This document shows positions 28,210-37,785 of a stretch of DNA of 64,000 bases, in pieces (the stretch's first letter is position 1; the number at the start of each line of letters is the position of its first letter). The notes beneath the pieces were generated by a model. It saw only the letters and a list, made by a program, of their open reading frames with translations, ran no database searches and was not told the DNA's origin. The translations under genes and the position numbers were made by a program. This DNA is from Burkholderia gladioli (GTDB lineage Bacteria; Pseudomonadota; Gammaproteobacteria; Burkholderiales; Burkholderiaceae): the NCBI RefSeq assembly GCF_000959725.1, contig NZ_CP009322.1:2542001-2606000 (forward strand). Direction: 5' to 3'.

Positions 28210-29526
28210 ATGTCATCCAAACTCTCCCTGGCCGCCGCCGCGGCCGTGTCCTGCCTGCTGGGCCTGGCCGCGTCGCCGGCCAGCGCCGGGCCGGCCACCG
28301 TTTCCGATCCGTTCTACACCTATACCGGCAACACGCCCCTGGCATCGATTCCGGCCGGCACGGTGCTCAAGACGCGCGAGGTCACCTATCACGTGGCCGG
28401 CATCCCGACCGCGCTGAAGGCCGAGCAATTGCTGTATCGAACCAACAACGCGCAGAACCAGCCGGTGGTCAACGTCACCTCGGTGATCCGCAGCCAGGTC
28501 AGCAACGGCCACGCCATCTCCTACCAGTCGGCCTACGACTCGCTGAACCCCTACGACGAACCCTCGCAGGTGATCGCCGGCGATCGCGACATCACCAAGT
28601 TCGTCAATCTCGGCACCCTGATCTACAGCGCCGAATCGATCCCGCTCTCGGCGCTGCTGCTGCTCGGCTACAACGTGATCGTGCCCGATACGCAAGGCCA
28701 GACCGCCGACTTCGCGGCCGGCCCCGAATACGGCATGACCACGCTCGACTCGATCCGCGCGGCGCTCAATACCTCGTCCACCGGCCTCACGCCCGCGAGC
28801 AAGGTGGCGATGATCGGCTATTCCGGCGGCGCGATCGCCACCAACTGGGCCGCGCAACTGGCGCCGAGCTACGCGCCCGACGTCAACAAGCAGCTGGTGG
28901 GCGCGGCCGAGGGCGGCGTGCTGGTCGACCCCGCCCACAACCTCAAGTACGTGGACGGCAGCATCGTCTGGGGCGGCGTGGCCGCGGCCGCGCTGGCGGG
29001 GCTCTCTAGAGGCTTCGGCTTCGACCTGACGCCCTACCTGAGCGATACCGGCGTGGCCGTGTTCAAGGACATCCAGAGCCAGTCGCTCGCCTACATCCTG
29101 CCGAGGTACACGGGCCTGCGCTGGAAGACCCTGTTCAAGCCGCAATACGCGAACGACATCAACAGCATCCCGGTGTACGTGACCTACGCCAACAAGGTGA
29201 ACGCGGGGCTGGCCCCCTCGCCGACCATCCCGATGTACATCGGCCAGGGCACCATCGGCATCGTGGACGGCACCTTCAGCCTGCAGGTGGGCGACGGCGT
29301 GATGCTGGCCCACGACGTGCGCGCCCTGGCGCAGAAGTTCTGCGCGAGCGGCACGCCGGTGGTCCATGTCGAATATCCGCTCGACCATTTCGGCTCGGTC
29401 GCGACCTGGGCCGCCGGCATGCTGCCCTGGCTCTACGATCGCTTCGCCGGCAAGCCCGCGCCGAGCACCTGCGCGCTGACGGCCCTGCTGCCGAGCAGCT
29501 CGCTGGCGCCGGAAACGCAGCACTGA
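28210..29526 (+). CDS. Secreted lipase (LIP family, secretory lipase)
   Basis: This is a 438-residue alpha/beta hydrolase of the fungal-type secretory lipase family, related to Candida antarctica lipase A. It has a Sec signal peptide (about 1-26, PASAGPA cleavage region), the nucleophile elbow GYSGG with Ser205, and a C-terminal His in YPLDHFG. It probably hydrolyses extracellular triacylglycerols or esters. No lif foldase gene accompanies it, as expected because this family differs from the LipA/LipB type of Burkholderia. A rho-independent terminator follows. Confidence 0.9.
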   Translation: MSSKLSLAAAAAVSCLLGLAASPASAGPATVSDPFYTYTGNTPLASIPAGTVLKTREVTYHVAGIPTALKAEQLLYRTNNAQNQPVVNVTSVIRSQVSNGHAISYQSAYDSLNPYDEPSQVIAGDRDITKFVNLGTLIYSAESIPLSALLLLGYNVIVPDTQGQTADFAAGPEYGMTTLDSIRAALNTSSTGLTPASKVAMIGYSGGAIATNWAAQLAPSYAPDVNKQLVGAAEGGVLVDPAHNLKYVDGSIVWGGVAAAALAGLSRGFGFDLTPYLSDTGVAVFKDIQSQSLAYILPRYTGLRWKTLFKPQYANDINSIPVYVTYANKVNAGLAPSPTIPMYIGQGTIGIVDGTFSLQVGDGVMLAHDVRALAQKFCASGTPVVHVEYPLDHFGSVATWAAGMLPWLYDRFAGKPAPSTCALTALLPSSSLAPETQH

Positions 29527-29572
29527 GCGACGCGGCACGCACGCCGACAACAAAAAAACGCTGTCACCCAGG

Positions 29573-29607
29573 GGCGATCCGCCGTCGCGGATCGCCTTCT
29601 TCATTTT
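29573..29607 (+). terminator. Rho-independent terminator after the lipase gene
   Basis: GGCGATCCG (29573-29581) pairs perfectly with CGGATCGCC (29588-29596) around a 6-nt loop, followed by a T-rich tract (TTCTTCATTTT). Confidence 0.8.
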
Positions 29608-29701
29608 CCGTCACCGTCCCCGTCCGCCCGCTCCGCCGTCACGACCGAATGCCATAATCGAGCCTGCCCGACATTCAAGAAGACGTCCCCGGAGAATTTC
29701 C

Positions 29702-30832
<1,131 letters not shown>

Positions 30833-30899
30833 GCGCGGAGGCGGCGGCATGGCGCGGCGGTAGTCGGACGAATCGGCTGCCGCTGGCGCGCTCGCGGTT

Positions 30900-30945
30900 G
30901 CCTGCCGCCGGCCGGCGAGCACCGCGCCGCCAGCCGGCGGCAGGC
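30900..30945. terminator. Strong hairpin downstream of aroG
   Basis: GCCTGCCGCCGGC (30900-30912) pairs perfectly over 13 bp with GCCGGCGGCAGGC (30933-30945). There is no T-tract, so it may act as a Rho-assisted terminator or an mRNA 3' end stabiliser. Confidence 0.5.
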
Positions 30946-31088
30946 AGCGGCAAGCAGCGCACCGCCCTGAATTTCGACGCCGGCGCGACGCGCCTTATAC
31001 TGGCCGCTCGATCCGCGTGCCGGCCCCCGCCGCGCGAAGCATCGCATGGCGTGCGCCGCGCCTGGTCCGGCGCGTCAGGAATCGCATC

Positions 31089-31919
31089 ATGAAGCACTAT
31101 CCCACCGCCTCCCGTCATCTCTCGGACGACCGCGTCGCCGACGTCCGGCACGTATCGGTCGGCGGCTATCGCACCGAGCCGCACGCGCACGACGAGGAAT
31201 ACATGTTCCTGCTGCCGCGCGCCGGCCAGTTGATCCTCAATGTCGAATCAAACGCGGCGCCGCTGCGCGTCGCGCCGAAATCCTTCGTGGTGGTCCCGCC
31301 GCATCGCCTGCACGACACCCACGGCTACCGGCCCCAGCAGGAACACGTGGCGGTCTACGTGGCCCGCGATTTCGTGGCCCATTGCGAGCGCAAGGCGCGG
31401 CGCGCGCTGTCCTGCGCGCGGATCTCGGTCTGGTCCGCGCCGCTGCCGCTGCTCGACGCCGTGCGCGTGGCCGCCGGCACCGGCCAGGCCGGCGGCGGCG
31501 GCGAGCTGGCCGCCTATCGCGCCGAGCTGGCCGCCCAGATGGCGGCGGCCGCCTGCGTGGAAGCCGGCCTCGCCTCGGCGCCGCTGCCGCCCGGCAGCGC
31601 CGACGCGCATCGCGAGCTGGTGCGCGACATCCTTGCCTTCCTCGACGCGACGCTCGACCAGCCGGTCGGGCTCGACCGCATCGCCTACGAGTTCGGGCTG
31701 TCGCGCCGCACGCTCACGCGCATCTTCCGCGACACGACCGGCGAATCGGTGGTCGACTACCAGTCGCGCCGACGCGTCGAGCAGGCGCGGGCGCTGCTGC
31801 GCGCGCCCAACATGACGGTGGTGGCCGCGGCCGCCGCGGTCGGGCTGGAGTCGCCCTCCTACCTGGCCCGGCTGTTCCGGAAACACGGCTACGCGCCGCC
31901 GCGCCGCATCAAGGGTTGA
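31089..31919 (+). CDS. AraC-family regulator with cupin sensor domain
   Basis: This protein has 276 residues: an N-terminal cupin-like domain (EPHAHDEEYMFLLPRAGQL, and VPPHRLHDTHGY) and a C-terminal double HTH (LSRRTLTRIFRDTTGES and VGLESPSYLARLFRKHGYAP). The start at 31089 is the ATG nearest the domain; upstream frames are shadow. It stands alone between aroG and an old-yellow-enzyme gene, 274 bp before the latter. Its target is not evident. Confidence 0.9.
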   Translation: MKHYPTASRHLSDDRVADVRHVSVGGYRTEPHAHDEEYMFLLPRAGQLILNVESNAAPLRVAPKSFVVVPPHRLHDTHGYRPQQEHVAVYVARDFVAHCERKARRALSCARISVWSAPLPLLDAVRVAAGTGQAGGGGELAAYRAELAAQMAAAACVEAGLASAPLPPGSADAHRELVRDILAFLDATLDQPVGLDRIAYEFGLSRRTLTRIFRDTTGESVVDYQSRRRVEQARALLRAPNMTVVAAAAAVGLESPSYLARLFRKHGYAPPRRIKG

Positions 31920-32001
31920 ACGCCCGCTTCCCCCGCCGCCCTCGCCGTTTCCTTCAGACGAAATCGCCGCCCGGCGCGGCATCCGTCGCTATTAGCCACG
32001 T

Positions 32002-32016
32002 TTATCGATTCGATAA
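32002..32016. promoter_or_regulatory. Perfect palindrome TTATCGA-T-TCGATAA upstream of the flavin oxidoreductase gene
   Basis: A perfect inverted repeat with 7-bp arms and a 1-bp centre lies in an AT-rich patch 178 bp upstream of the ATG at 32194, inside an otherwise GC-rich region. It is a likely operator for an unidentified regulator. Confidence 0.45.
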
Positions 32017-32193
32017 TCGGCAGATAGTTTTCATTATGGCGGCCGCCCTTTAGACTCCGTGAAAACCCTGATCCGCGCGCCGTTCGATCCGGCGCGCTTC
32101 GTTTGGACGTGTCCCGCGGTTTCGGCGCGACGCCTCGGCAGACCGATGGCGAAGCCGGCCGCGCTAACCGTCACCTGACCGAGAGGCAAGAGC

Positions 32194-33300
32194 ATGACCG
32201 CTTTGTTTACCCCGTTCCGCCTGAAGGACGTCGAGCTGCGCAACCGCATCGCGGTGCCGCCGATGTGCCAGTACAGCGCCGTCGACGGCTTCGTCAACGA
32301 CTGGCACCTGGCGCACTACACGAGCCTGGCGCGCGGCGGCGCCGGCCTGGTGATCGTCGAGGCCACCGCGGTGTCGCCGGAAGGCCGCATCACGCCGGGC
32401 TGCACGGGCCTCTGGGACGATGCGCAGATCACCGGGCTGGCGCGCATCGCAGCCGCGATCAAGGCGGCCGGCGCGGTGCCGGGCATCCAGATCGCGCATG
32501 CGGGCCGCAAGGCGAGCGCGAACCGTCCCTGGGAAGGCGACGACCATATCGCCAACGACGCGCCGGGCGGCTGGCAGACCATTTCGCCGTCGGCCTCGGC
32601 CTTCGGCAAGCACCTGCCGAAGGTGCCGCAGGCCATGACGCACGAGGACATCGCGCGCGTGCGCGGCGATTTCGCGGCCGCGGCGCGCCGGGCCCGCGAG
32701 GCGGGTTTCGAATGGCTGGAGCTGCACTTCGCGCATGGCTACCTGGCGCAGAGCTTCTTCTCGCCGCACGCGAACCAGCGCAGCGACGAATACGGCGGCG
32801 ACTGGACGCGACGCAGCCGCTTCCTGCTGGAAACGCTGGCCGACGTGCGCGCGGCATGGCCGGAGAACCTGCCTCTGACGGCGCGCTTCGGCGTGATCGA
32901 ATACGACGGCGACGATGCGGCCACGCTCGATGCGTCGATTCGCCTGGCGGGCGACCTGAAGCGCGGTGGGCTCGACATGCTGAGCGTCAGCGTGGGCTTC
33001 TCGACGCCCGACGCGCAGATTCCCTGGGGCCCGGGCTTCCTCGCGCCGATCGCGGCGCAGGTCAAGCAGGCAACCGGGCTGCCGGTCGCCTCGGCCTGGG
33101 GCATCGACGATCCGAAGGTGGCCAATCGCACCGTCGAACAAGGCCAGCTCGACCTGGTGATGGTCGGGCGCGCGCACCTGGCCGATCCGCACTGGCCGTA
33201 TTTCGCGGCCAAGAAGCTGGGCGTGGAGCGGCCCTCGTGGGTACTGCCGGCGCCGTATGCGCATTGGCTGGAGCGTTACGCGGTGGCGACGGGGGATTGA
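32194..33300 (+). CDS. NADH:flavin oxidoreductase, old yellow enzyme family (YqjM/XenA-like)
   Basis: This is a 368-residue FMN-dependent ene-reductase with a TIM barrel. Characteristic motifs are RNRIAVPPMCQYSA with the thermophilic-like-OYE cysteine, QIAHAGRKAS with the substrate-binding His, HFAHGYLAQSFFSPHANQR and FMN phosphate-binding VGRAHLADP. An AGAGGCAAGAG sequence precedes the ATG. It would reduce activated C=C bonds or xenobiotics. A palindrome lies upstream, but no dedicated regulator is adjacent. Confidence 0.93.
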   Translation: MTALFTPFRLKDVELRNRIAVPPMCQYSAVDGFVNDWHLAHYTSLARGGAGLVIVEATAVSPEGRITPGCTGLWDDAQITGLARIAAAIKAAGAVPGIQIAHAGRKASANRPWEGDDHIANDAPGGWQTISPSASAFGKHLPKVPQAMTHEDIARVRGDFAAAARRAREAGFEWLELHFAHGYLAQSFFSPHANQRSDEYGGDWTRRSRFLLETLADVRAAWPENLPLTARFGVIEYDGDDAATLDASIRLAGDLKRGGLDMLSVSVGFSTPDAQIPWGPGFLAPIAAQVKQATGLPVASAWGIDDPKVANRTVEQGQLDLVMVGRAHLADPHWPYFAAKKLGVERPSWVLPAPYAHWLERYAVATGD

Positions 33301-33379
33301 GCGGGCTGGATCGCTTCGGCGGCCGGGATGGCGGAAATATCTTCGCTGCCGTCCCGACCGCCGTCGTGCGCCGCGGCGA

Positions 33380-33718
33380 TCACGATCGCCGCTTTTTCGG
33401 CCAGGAACCCACCACCACCGGCGCCGGCAATTGATCGACCGCCGGCGCCTCGATGTCGCGCGCGTGGATCAGCTCGCTATCCTGCTCGGTGATCGCCGGA
33501 TAGGCCTTGCGCGAGTGGAACAGCTCGACGCGTCGCGGATCGCGCTGCAGATCGAGGTTCAGCGAGAAGGTGTCGAGCTGCGTCGTGCCGGTGATTTCCT
33601 TGTCGGGAATCAGCGCGTAGTCGACCGAACCATCGGCATGGCAGGAAACGACACCTCTCGAAACACGCGGGCGCCGCCCCGCCCCATTCCCCCCGGGAAT
33701 GACTCCTATCACCGCCAC
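33380..33718 (-). CDS. Hypothetical protein, possibly a remnant
   Basis: This 112-residue reading frame lies convergent with the old-yellow-enzyme gene and divergent from the AhpD-like gene. The first 25 residues are low complexity, but the rest looks protein-like, with even composition and charged/aliphatic alternation (YALIPDKEITGTTQLDTF, RRVELFHSRKAYPAI). I do not recognise a family. It could be a small real gene starting at about 33664 or a degraded fragment. Confidence 0.35.
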   Translation of the reverse strand: MAVIGVIPGGNGAGRRPRVSRGVVSCHADGSVDYALIPDKEITGTTQLDTFSLNLDLQRDPRRVELFHSRKAYPAITEQDSELIHARDIEAPAVDQLPAPVVVGSWPKKRRS

Positions 33719-33784
33719 CCGTCTTCTTCGCCCGCCCCCGCGCTCGCATCATTCGCTCACCAACCCACCCAACAGGAGCGAATC

Positions 33785-34354
33785 ATGAGCCACTTCCCCG
33801 CCTACACCATCGACACCGCCCCGGCCGCTTCCAGGGCCACGCTCGAAGCCACGAAAAAGGCCTTCGGCTTCCTGCCTAACCTGCAGGCGCACATGGCCGA
33901 ATCCCCCGAACTGCTGGCCGGCTATTCCGCGCTCTGGGACCTGTTCTCGAAGAGCACGCTGACGCCGCAGGAGCAGCAGGTGGTCTACCTCAGCGCGAAC
34001 TTCGAGAACGACTGCCACTACTGCATGGCGGGCCACAGCACACTGGCGAAGATGGTCGGCATGACGCCCGAATCGATCGCCGCGCTGCGTGCCGGCACCG
34101 CCCTGCCCGAGGCGAAGCTGGAGGCGCTGCACCGCTTCGCCACGCTGGTGGTGCGCGAGCGCGGCTTCGTGCCCGAGGCCGACGTCGAAGCCTTCCTGGC
34201 CGCCGGCTACACGCGCCAGAACGTGCTCGAGGTGATCCTCGGCGTGGCCACCAAGGTGATGAGCAACTACACGAACCATGTGGTGCACACCGAATACGAC
34301 GCCTTCATGAAGGGCAACGAGTGGACCAAGCCCGCCCAGGCCGTCGCCGCGTGA
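33785..34354 (+). CDS. Carboxymuconolactone decarboxylase/AhpD-like peroxidase-associated protein
   Basis: This 189-residue protein has the AhpD-type redox motif Cys77-His-Tyr-Cys80 followed by His84 in DCHYCMAGH. Such proteins act as thiol-disulfide reductants or alkylhydroperoxidases. It is the first of three plus-strand genes (with a CPYC peroxiredoxin 89 bp later and an SDR) that look like a redox or detoxification unit. An AGGAGCG ribosome-binding site precedes the ATG. Confidence 0.92.
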   Translation: MSHFPAYTIDTAPAASRATLEATKKAFGFLPNLQAHMAESPELLAGYSALWDLFSKSTLTPQEQQVVYLSANFENDCHYCMAGHSTLAKMVGMTPESIAALRAGTALPEAKLEALHRFATLVVRERGFVPEADVEAFLAAGYTRQNVLEVILGVATKVMSNYTNHVVHTEYDAFMKGNEWTKPAQAVAA

Positions 34355-34443
34355 GCCGCGAAAAACCATGTAGCAGCCGGCGCACGCAACAGGCAGGCCG
34401 CGCCGGCCGACGCGCTCTTTCGATCATTCCCCAGGAGTCCATC

Positions 34444-35115
34444 ATGTCCCTGCAACAGAAACTCGACGCCTTCAAGGCAGACTTCCGCGCCGGCAAGCCG
34501 CCCTACAACGCGCCCGCGGAAATCCACCCGATCATGGAGCGCGCCACCGCCGAGCTGATCGCCAGCGGCCAGGCCGGCCGCGCGGTCCAGGCCGGCGATC
34601 GCGCGCCGCAATTCACGCTGCGCGACCAGGACGGCAAGCTGGTGTCCTCGGCCGACTTGCTGGCCCAGGGCCCGCTGGTCATCACCTTCTATCGCGGCGT
34701 CTGGTGCCCTTACTGCAACCTCGAGCTGCAGGCGCTCGACGCGGCGCTGCCGCAACTGCGCGAATACGGCGCGCGGCTGGTCGCGATCTCGCCGCAGACG
34801 CCGGTCAACAGCCGCAAGTCGGTGCGCGACAACCAGCTCGACTTCCCGGTGCTGAGCGACCCGAAGGGCGAGGTCGGCGCCGCCTTCGGCCTGCGCTTCG
34901 CACTGCCCGACTATCTCGTCGAGCTCTACAGGAAGCTGAAGAACGACCTGCCGGTGACCAACGACGATCCGTCATGGACGCTGCCGATGCCGGCGCGCTA
35001 CGTGATCGGCCAGGATGGCGTGGTGCTCTACTCGGAGGTCAATCCCGACTACACGCGTCGTCCCGAGCCGGAAGACCTGTTCCCGGTGCTGGAACGCGCC
35101 CGCGCCGCACGCTAA
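34444..35115 (+). CDS. Peroxiredoxin-like protein (AhpC/TSA superfamily) with CxxC
   Basis: This 223-residue thioredoxin-fold protein has the active site Cys88-Pro-Tyr-Cys91 in YRGVWCPYCNLEL, followed by AISPQTPVNS and a conserved PARYVIGQDGVV strand. An N-terminal helical extension of about 50 residues precedes the fold, as in the 'peroxiredoxin-like family' proteins paired with AhpD-like partners. The start at 34444 follows CAGGAG; the longer frame overlaps intergenic sequence. The likely role is reduction of peroxides using the upstream CHYC partner. Confidence 0.92.
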   Translation: MSLQQKLDAFKADFRAGKPPYNAPAEIHPIMERATAELIASGQAGRAVQAGDRAPQFTLRDQDGKLVSSADLLAQGPLVITFYRGVWCPYCNLELQALDAALPQLREYGARLVAISPQTPVNSRKSVRDNQLDFPVLSDPKGEVGAAFGLRFALPDYLVELYRKLKNDLPVTNDDPSWTLPMPARYVIGQDGVVLYSEVNPDYTRRPEPEDLFPVLERARAAR

Positions 35116-35156
35116 ACGCCTATCCTCCCTACATCCCTCACCACTGGAGCCGATTC

Positions 35157-35876
35157 ATGTCACAACGCAGCTTCCTCGTCACCGGCGCCTCGAAGGGCAT
35201 CGGCCTCGCGTTGAGCCGGCGCCTCGCGCGGGCCGGCCATCGCGTGGTCGGGCTGGCGCGCGGCCAGGCGGCCGATTTCCCCGGCGAACTGATCAGCGTC
35301 GATCTCGGCGACGCCGGCGCGACCGATGCCGCGCTGCGCGCGCTGCTCGCGCGCCAGGCCTTCGACGGCGTGGTCAACAACGTGGGGCTGGTGAAGCCGC
35401 AGCGGCTCGGCGCGGTCGAGCTCGCGACGCTCGACGAGGTGTTCTCGGTCAACCTGCATCCCGCCGTGCAGACCGTGCAGGCGCTGCTTCCGGGCATGCG
35501 CGAGCGCGGCTGGGGGCGGGTGGTCAACGTGTCGAGCCTGACGATCCTCGGCATCGCCGAGCGCACCGCCTACGCGGCGGCCAAGGCGGCCCTGGTCAGC
35601 TTCGCGCGCTCCTGGGCGCTCGAGTTGGCCGATACGGGCATCACCGTGAACGCGGTGGCGCCGGGGCCGACCGAGACGGAACTGTTCCGCGCCAACAACC
35701 CGCCCGGCAGCGAGGGCGAGCGCCGCTACCTGTCGGGCGTGCCGATGGGCCGCTTCGGCCAAGCCGACGAGATCGCGGCGGCGATCGCCTTCCTGCTGTC
35801 CGAGGATGCCGGCTTCATCACCGGCCAGACGCTGTTCGTCGACGGCGGCGCCTCGATCGGCCGGCGCGCGTTCTAG
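35157..35876 (+). CDS. Short-chain dehydrogenase/reductase
   Basis: This 239-residue classical SDR has the cofactor motif TGASKGIG (9-16), the NNVG motif, the catalytic Ser126/127, and Tyr139-x3-Lys143. The C-terminal GQTLFVDGGAS is also typical. It lies 41 bp after the peroxiredoxin-like gene with CTGGAG upstream of the ATG, so the three genes probably form an operon. The substrate is unknown. It is convergent with the following LysR gene. Confidence 0.93.
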   Translation: MSQRSFLVTGASKGIGLALSRRLARAGHRVVGLARGQAADFPGELISVDLGDAGATDAALRALLARQAFDGVVNNVGLVKPQRLGAVELATLDEVFSVNLHPAVQTVQALLPGMRERGWGRVVNVSSLTILGIAERTAYAAAKAALVSFARSWALELADTGITVNAVAPGPTETELFRANNPPGSEGERRYLSGVPMGRFGQADEIAAAIAFLLSEDAGFITGQTLFVDGGASIGRRAF

Positions 35877-35913
35877 GCGGCGCAGGGAGTCGCGGGGCCG
35901 GCTGCGCCGCCGT

Positions 35914-36816
35914 TCAGCGCGGCGCGACCGGCTCGCCGGCCAGCACTTCCTCGACGAAGGCCACGAAGGCCCGCGCCTTCGAGGTCACCAGCCGGCCCGA
36001 GGGAAACACCGCCCAGAGGTCCACCGGCGGCAGCGCCCAATCCGTCAGCACCGCGCGCACGGTGCCGTTCGCCAGCTCGGGCCCGAACATCCATTCCGAC
36101 GCCACCGCCAGCCCCATGTGGGCGAGCACGGCGGTGCGCATGCCCTCGGCCGCGCTAACCCGCACGCGCCCCGACACGGCCACCGTCACCTCGGTGCCGT
36201 CGCGCCGGAACGACCAGGATTCGCCGCCGCCGCGCTGCGAGTAGACGATCGCCTGGTGACGGCTCAGCTCGGCCGGCGTGAGCGGCGTGCCGGCCTCGGC
36301 CAGGTACTCGGGCGTGGCCACCACCAGCCGCCGGCTGCTGGCGATCGGATGCGCCGTCATCGAGGAATCGTCGAGCCGCCCCATGCGCAGCGCCACGTCC
36401 ACGCCTTCTTCCAGCAGGTCGATCGCGCGGTCGTCGAGGATGATGTCGAGCTGCAGGTCGGGATGGCGGTCGACGAAGGTCTTGAGCGCGGGCAGCACGT
36501 GCAGCCGCGCGAAGGTCACGGCGGCGCCCACCCGCAGCCGGCCCGACAGCCCCGCCGACGATTCGCGCACCGCCTGCTCGGCCTGGTCGGCCTCCTCGAT
36601 GGCGAGCCGCGCATGTTCGTAGAAACGCTGGCCGGCGTCGGTCGGCGTCAGGCCGCGCGTCGAGCGCAGCAGCAGCCTCGCGCCCAGATGGGCCTCGAGC
36701 TGGGCGACGGACTTCGAGACGGCGGGCTGCCCGAGCTTCAGGCGCCGCGCGGCGGCCGAGAACGAGCCCGCCTCGACCACCGCCACAAAGGTTTCCATCG
36801 CTGCCATGCGGTCCAT
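35914..36816 (-). CDS. LysR-family regulator near the redox operon
   Basis: This 300-residue LysR protein has its HTH at about residues 5-62 (LKLGQPAVSKSVAQLEAHLG) and an effector domain of the CrgA-like group. I chose the ATG at 36816 (MDRMAAM) because GAAGGGA lies upstream; a longer frame starts at 36849. It converges on the SDR gene, so it may regulate that operon, but gene order gives only weak support. Confidence 0.9.
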   Translation of the reverse strand: MDRMAAMETFVAVVEAGSFSAAARRLKLGQPAVSKSVAQLEAHLGARLLLRSTRGLTPTDAGQRFYEHARLAIEEADQAEQAVRESSAGLSGRLRVGAAVTFARLHVLPALKTFVDRHPDLQLDIILDDRAIDLLEEGVDVALRMGRLDDSSMTAHPIASSRRLVVATPEYLAEAGTPLTPAELSRHQAIVYSQRGGGESWSFRRDGTEVTVAVSGRVRVSAAEGMRTAVLAHMGLAVASEWMFGPELANGTVRAVLTDWALPPVDLWAVFPSGRLVTSKARAFVAFVEEVLAGEPVAPR

Positions 36817-37370
36817 CGTCCCTTCCCCCAATGATTCGAGCCGATGCATCGGCGCCGGGCAGCAGTCTAGCGCGCGTGGGCCGCAGGAAGATATCGCCCG
36901 GCTCCCGGCCCACGCGATCGCATGCCGTCGCGCCCCGGTATTTGTCGAGCGCGCGGCGGCCGGCTTATGCCGATTTCGTCAGCGAGGCAGTTCCGGCCAG
37001 GACGATGCCGCGCCGCCTGGACCAATCAAGGCAACGCACCGTCCAATCCATTTCATCAGTCGCCGAATTAAAGGAAAATCACCTATGCAGTTGGAATCAA
37101 AATCAAATAAATCGAAGGAAAGTCCATCCGCTTAAATCGCGCGCACGCCCGCCGGGCGCGCTCGCACGGATTGCCGGCAAGCCGCGGCGACGGCCGCCCG
37201 GCCGGGAACGGTTCCTGAGCCAGACTCATCCCAGCCCCTTTTCAAACCTGCTATTCCTGACAGTGCCGGAACGGCGGGATACCCGACTGATCTCATCAAG
37301 TCAGCTATCAAATTGATGTAGATACTGCAATTGGTGTTTATAATCCCAGAATAATTTTTCATTTAGTTGA

Positions 37371-37387
37371 GCAATTGCCGGAATTGC
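37371..37387. promoter_or_regulatory. Inverted repeat GCAATT-N5-AATTGC
   Basis: A perfect 6-bp inverted repeat with a 5-bp spacer lies in the AT-rich patch about 400 bp upstream of the LysR start. It is a possible operator; its function is unknown. Confidence 0.35.
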
Positions 37388-37408
37388 ACCGAGATTTATT
37401 CATGCAAC

Positions 37409-37542
37409 GTCAACAAAGCGGCCGTTAGACTCGTCTGCGCATGTCGAGCGACATGCATGCATGAGGCGCAGTCATCCCGCAGGCGAGTCTTCGGATCCGA
37501 AACCGCCGCGCGATTTTCGAACCAACGGCCGCGTTTGCTGAC
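37409..37542. repeat. 134-bp inverted-repeat element with nested stems
   Basis: The outer arms are GTCAACAAAGCGGCCGTT (37409-37426) and the near-complement AACGGCCGCGTTTGCTGAC (37524-37542), which pair over 17 of 18 positions with one bulged base. A second stem, AGACTCGTCTGCG (37427-37439) with CGCAGGCGAGTCT (37478-37490), stacks directly inside, with one G-T pair. A CATGTC-GAGC-GACATG hairpin (37440-37455) and the palindrome TCGGATCCGA (37491-37500) lie within. No flanking target-site duplication and no ORF are seen. It could be a MITE-like element, a structured RNA or a DNA cruciform. Confidence 0.6.
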
Positions 37543-37785
37543 TTAAATGTATGGACGGATGGCGTTCGCGCCGCGGGCTTCGGCGGGGTTCCGAAGCCGG
37601 GCCGGGCGGCGTCGGCGGGTCGGGAGAGCGGCCCGCGAGGCGCCAGGCAGGATGCCCGGGCCGGATTCGGCCCGGCGGCGGCCGTGACGAAACCGGTGCA
37701 TCATCGTTGTCAGATTAGTAAGCCGGCGGCCCGAGCGCGCCGGCACTAGGCGAGAGCAATCAACTTACGTCAGAGTCAGAGCCAC

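Larger units (their letters stand above)
36817..37785. other. 969-bp intergenic region, locally AT-rich, with inverted repeats
   Basis: The region upstream of the LysR gene at 37786 has no convincing gene. It becomes AT-rich at about 37040-37420, unlike the surrounding sequence, and holds a GCAATT-N5-AATTGC palindrome (37371-37387) and a 134-bp inverted-repeat element (37409-37542). Such composition suggests a promoter and/or remnant of a transferred or mobile sequence. Confidence 0.6.

Noticed and set aside
37424..37430. GTTAGAC resembling an integron attC core site
   Set aside because: No matching RYYYAAC partner at the right distance and no integron integrase or cassette array in the window.
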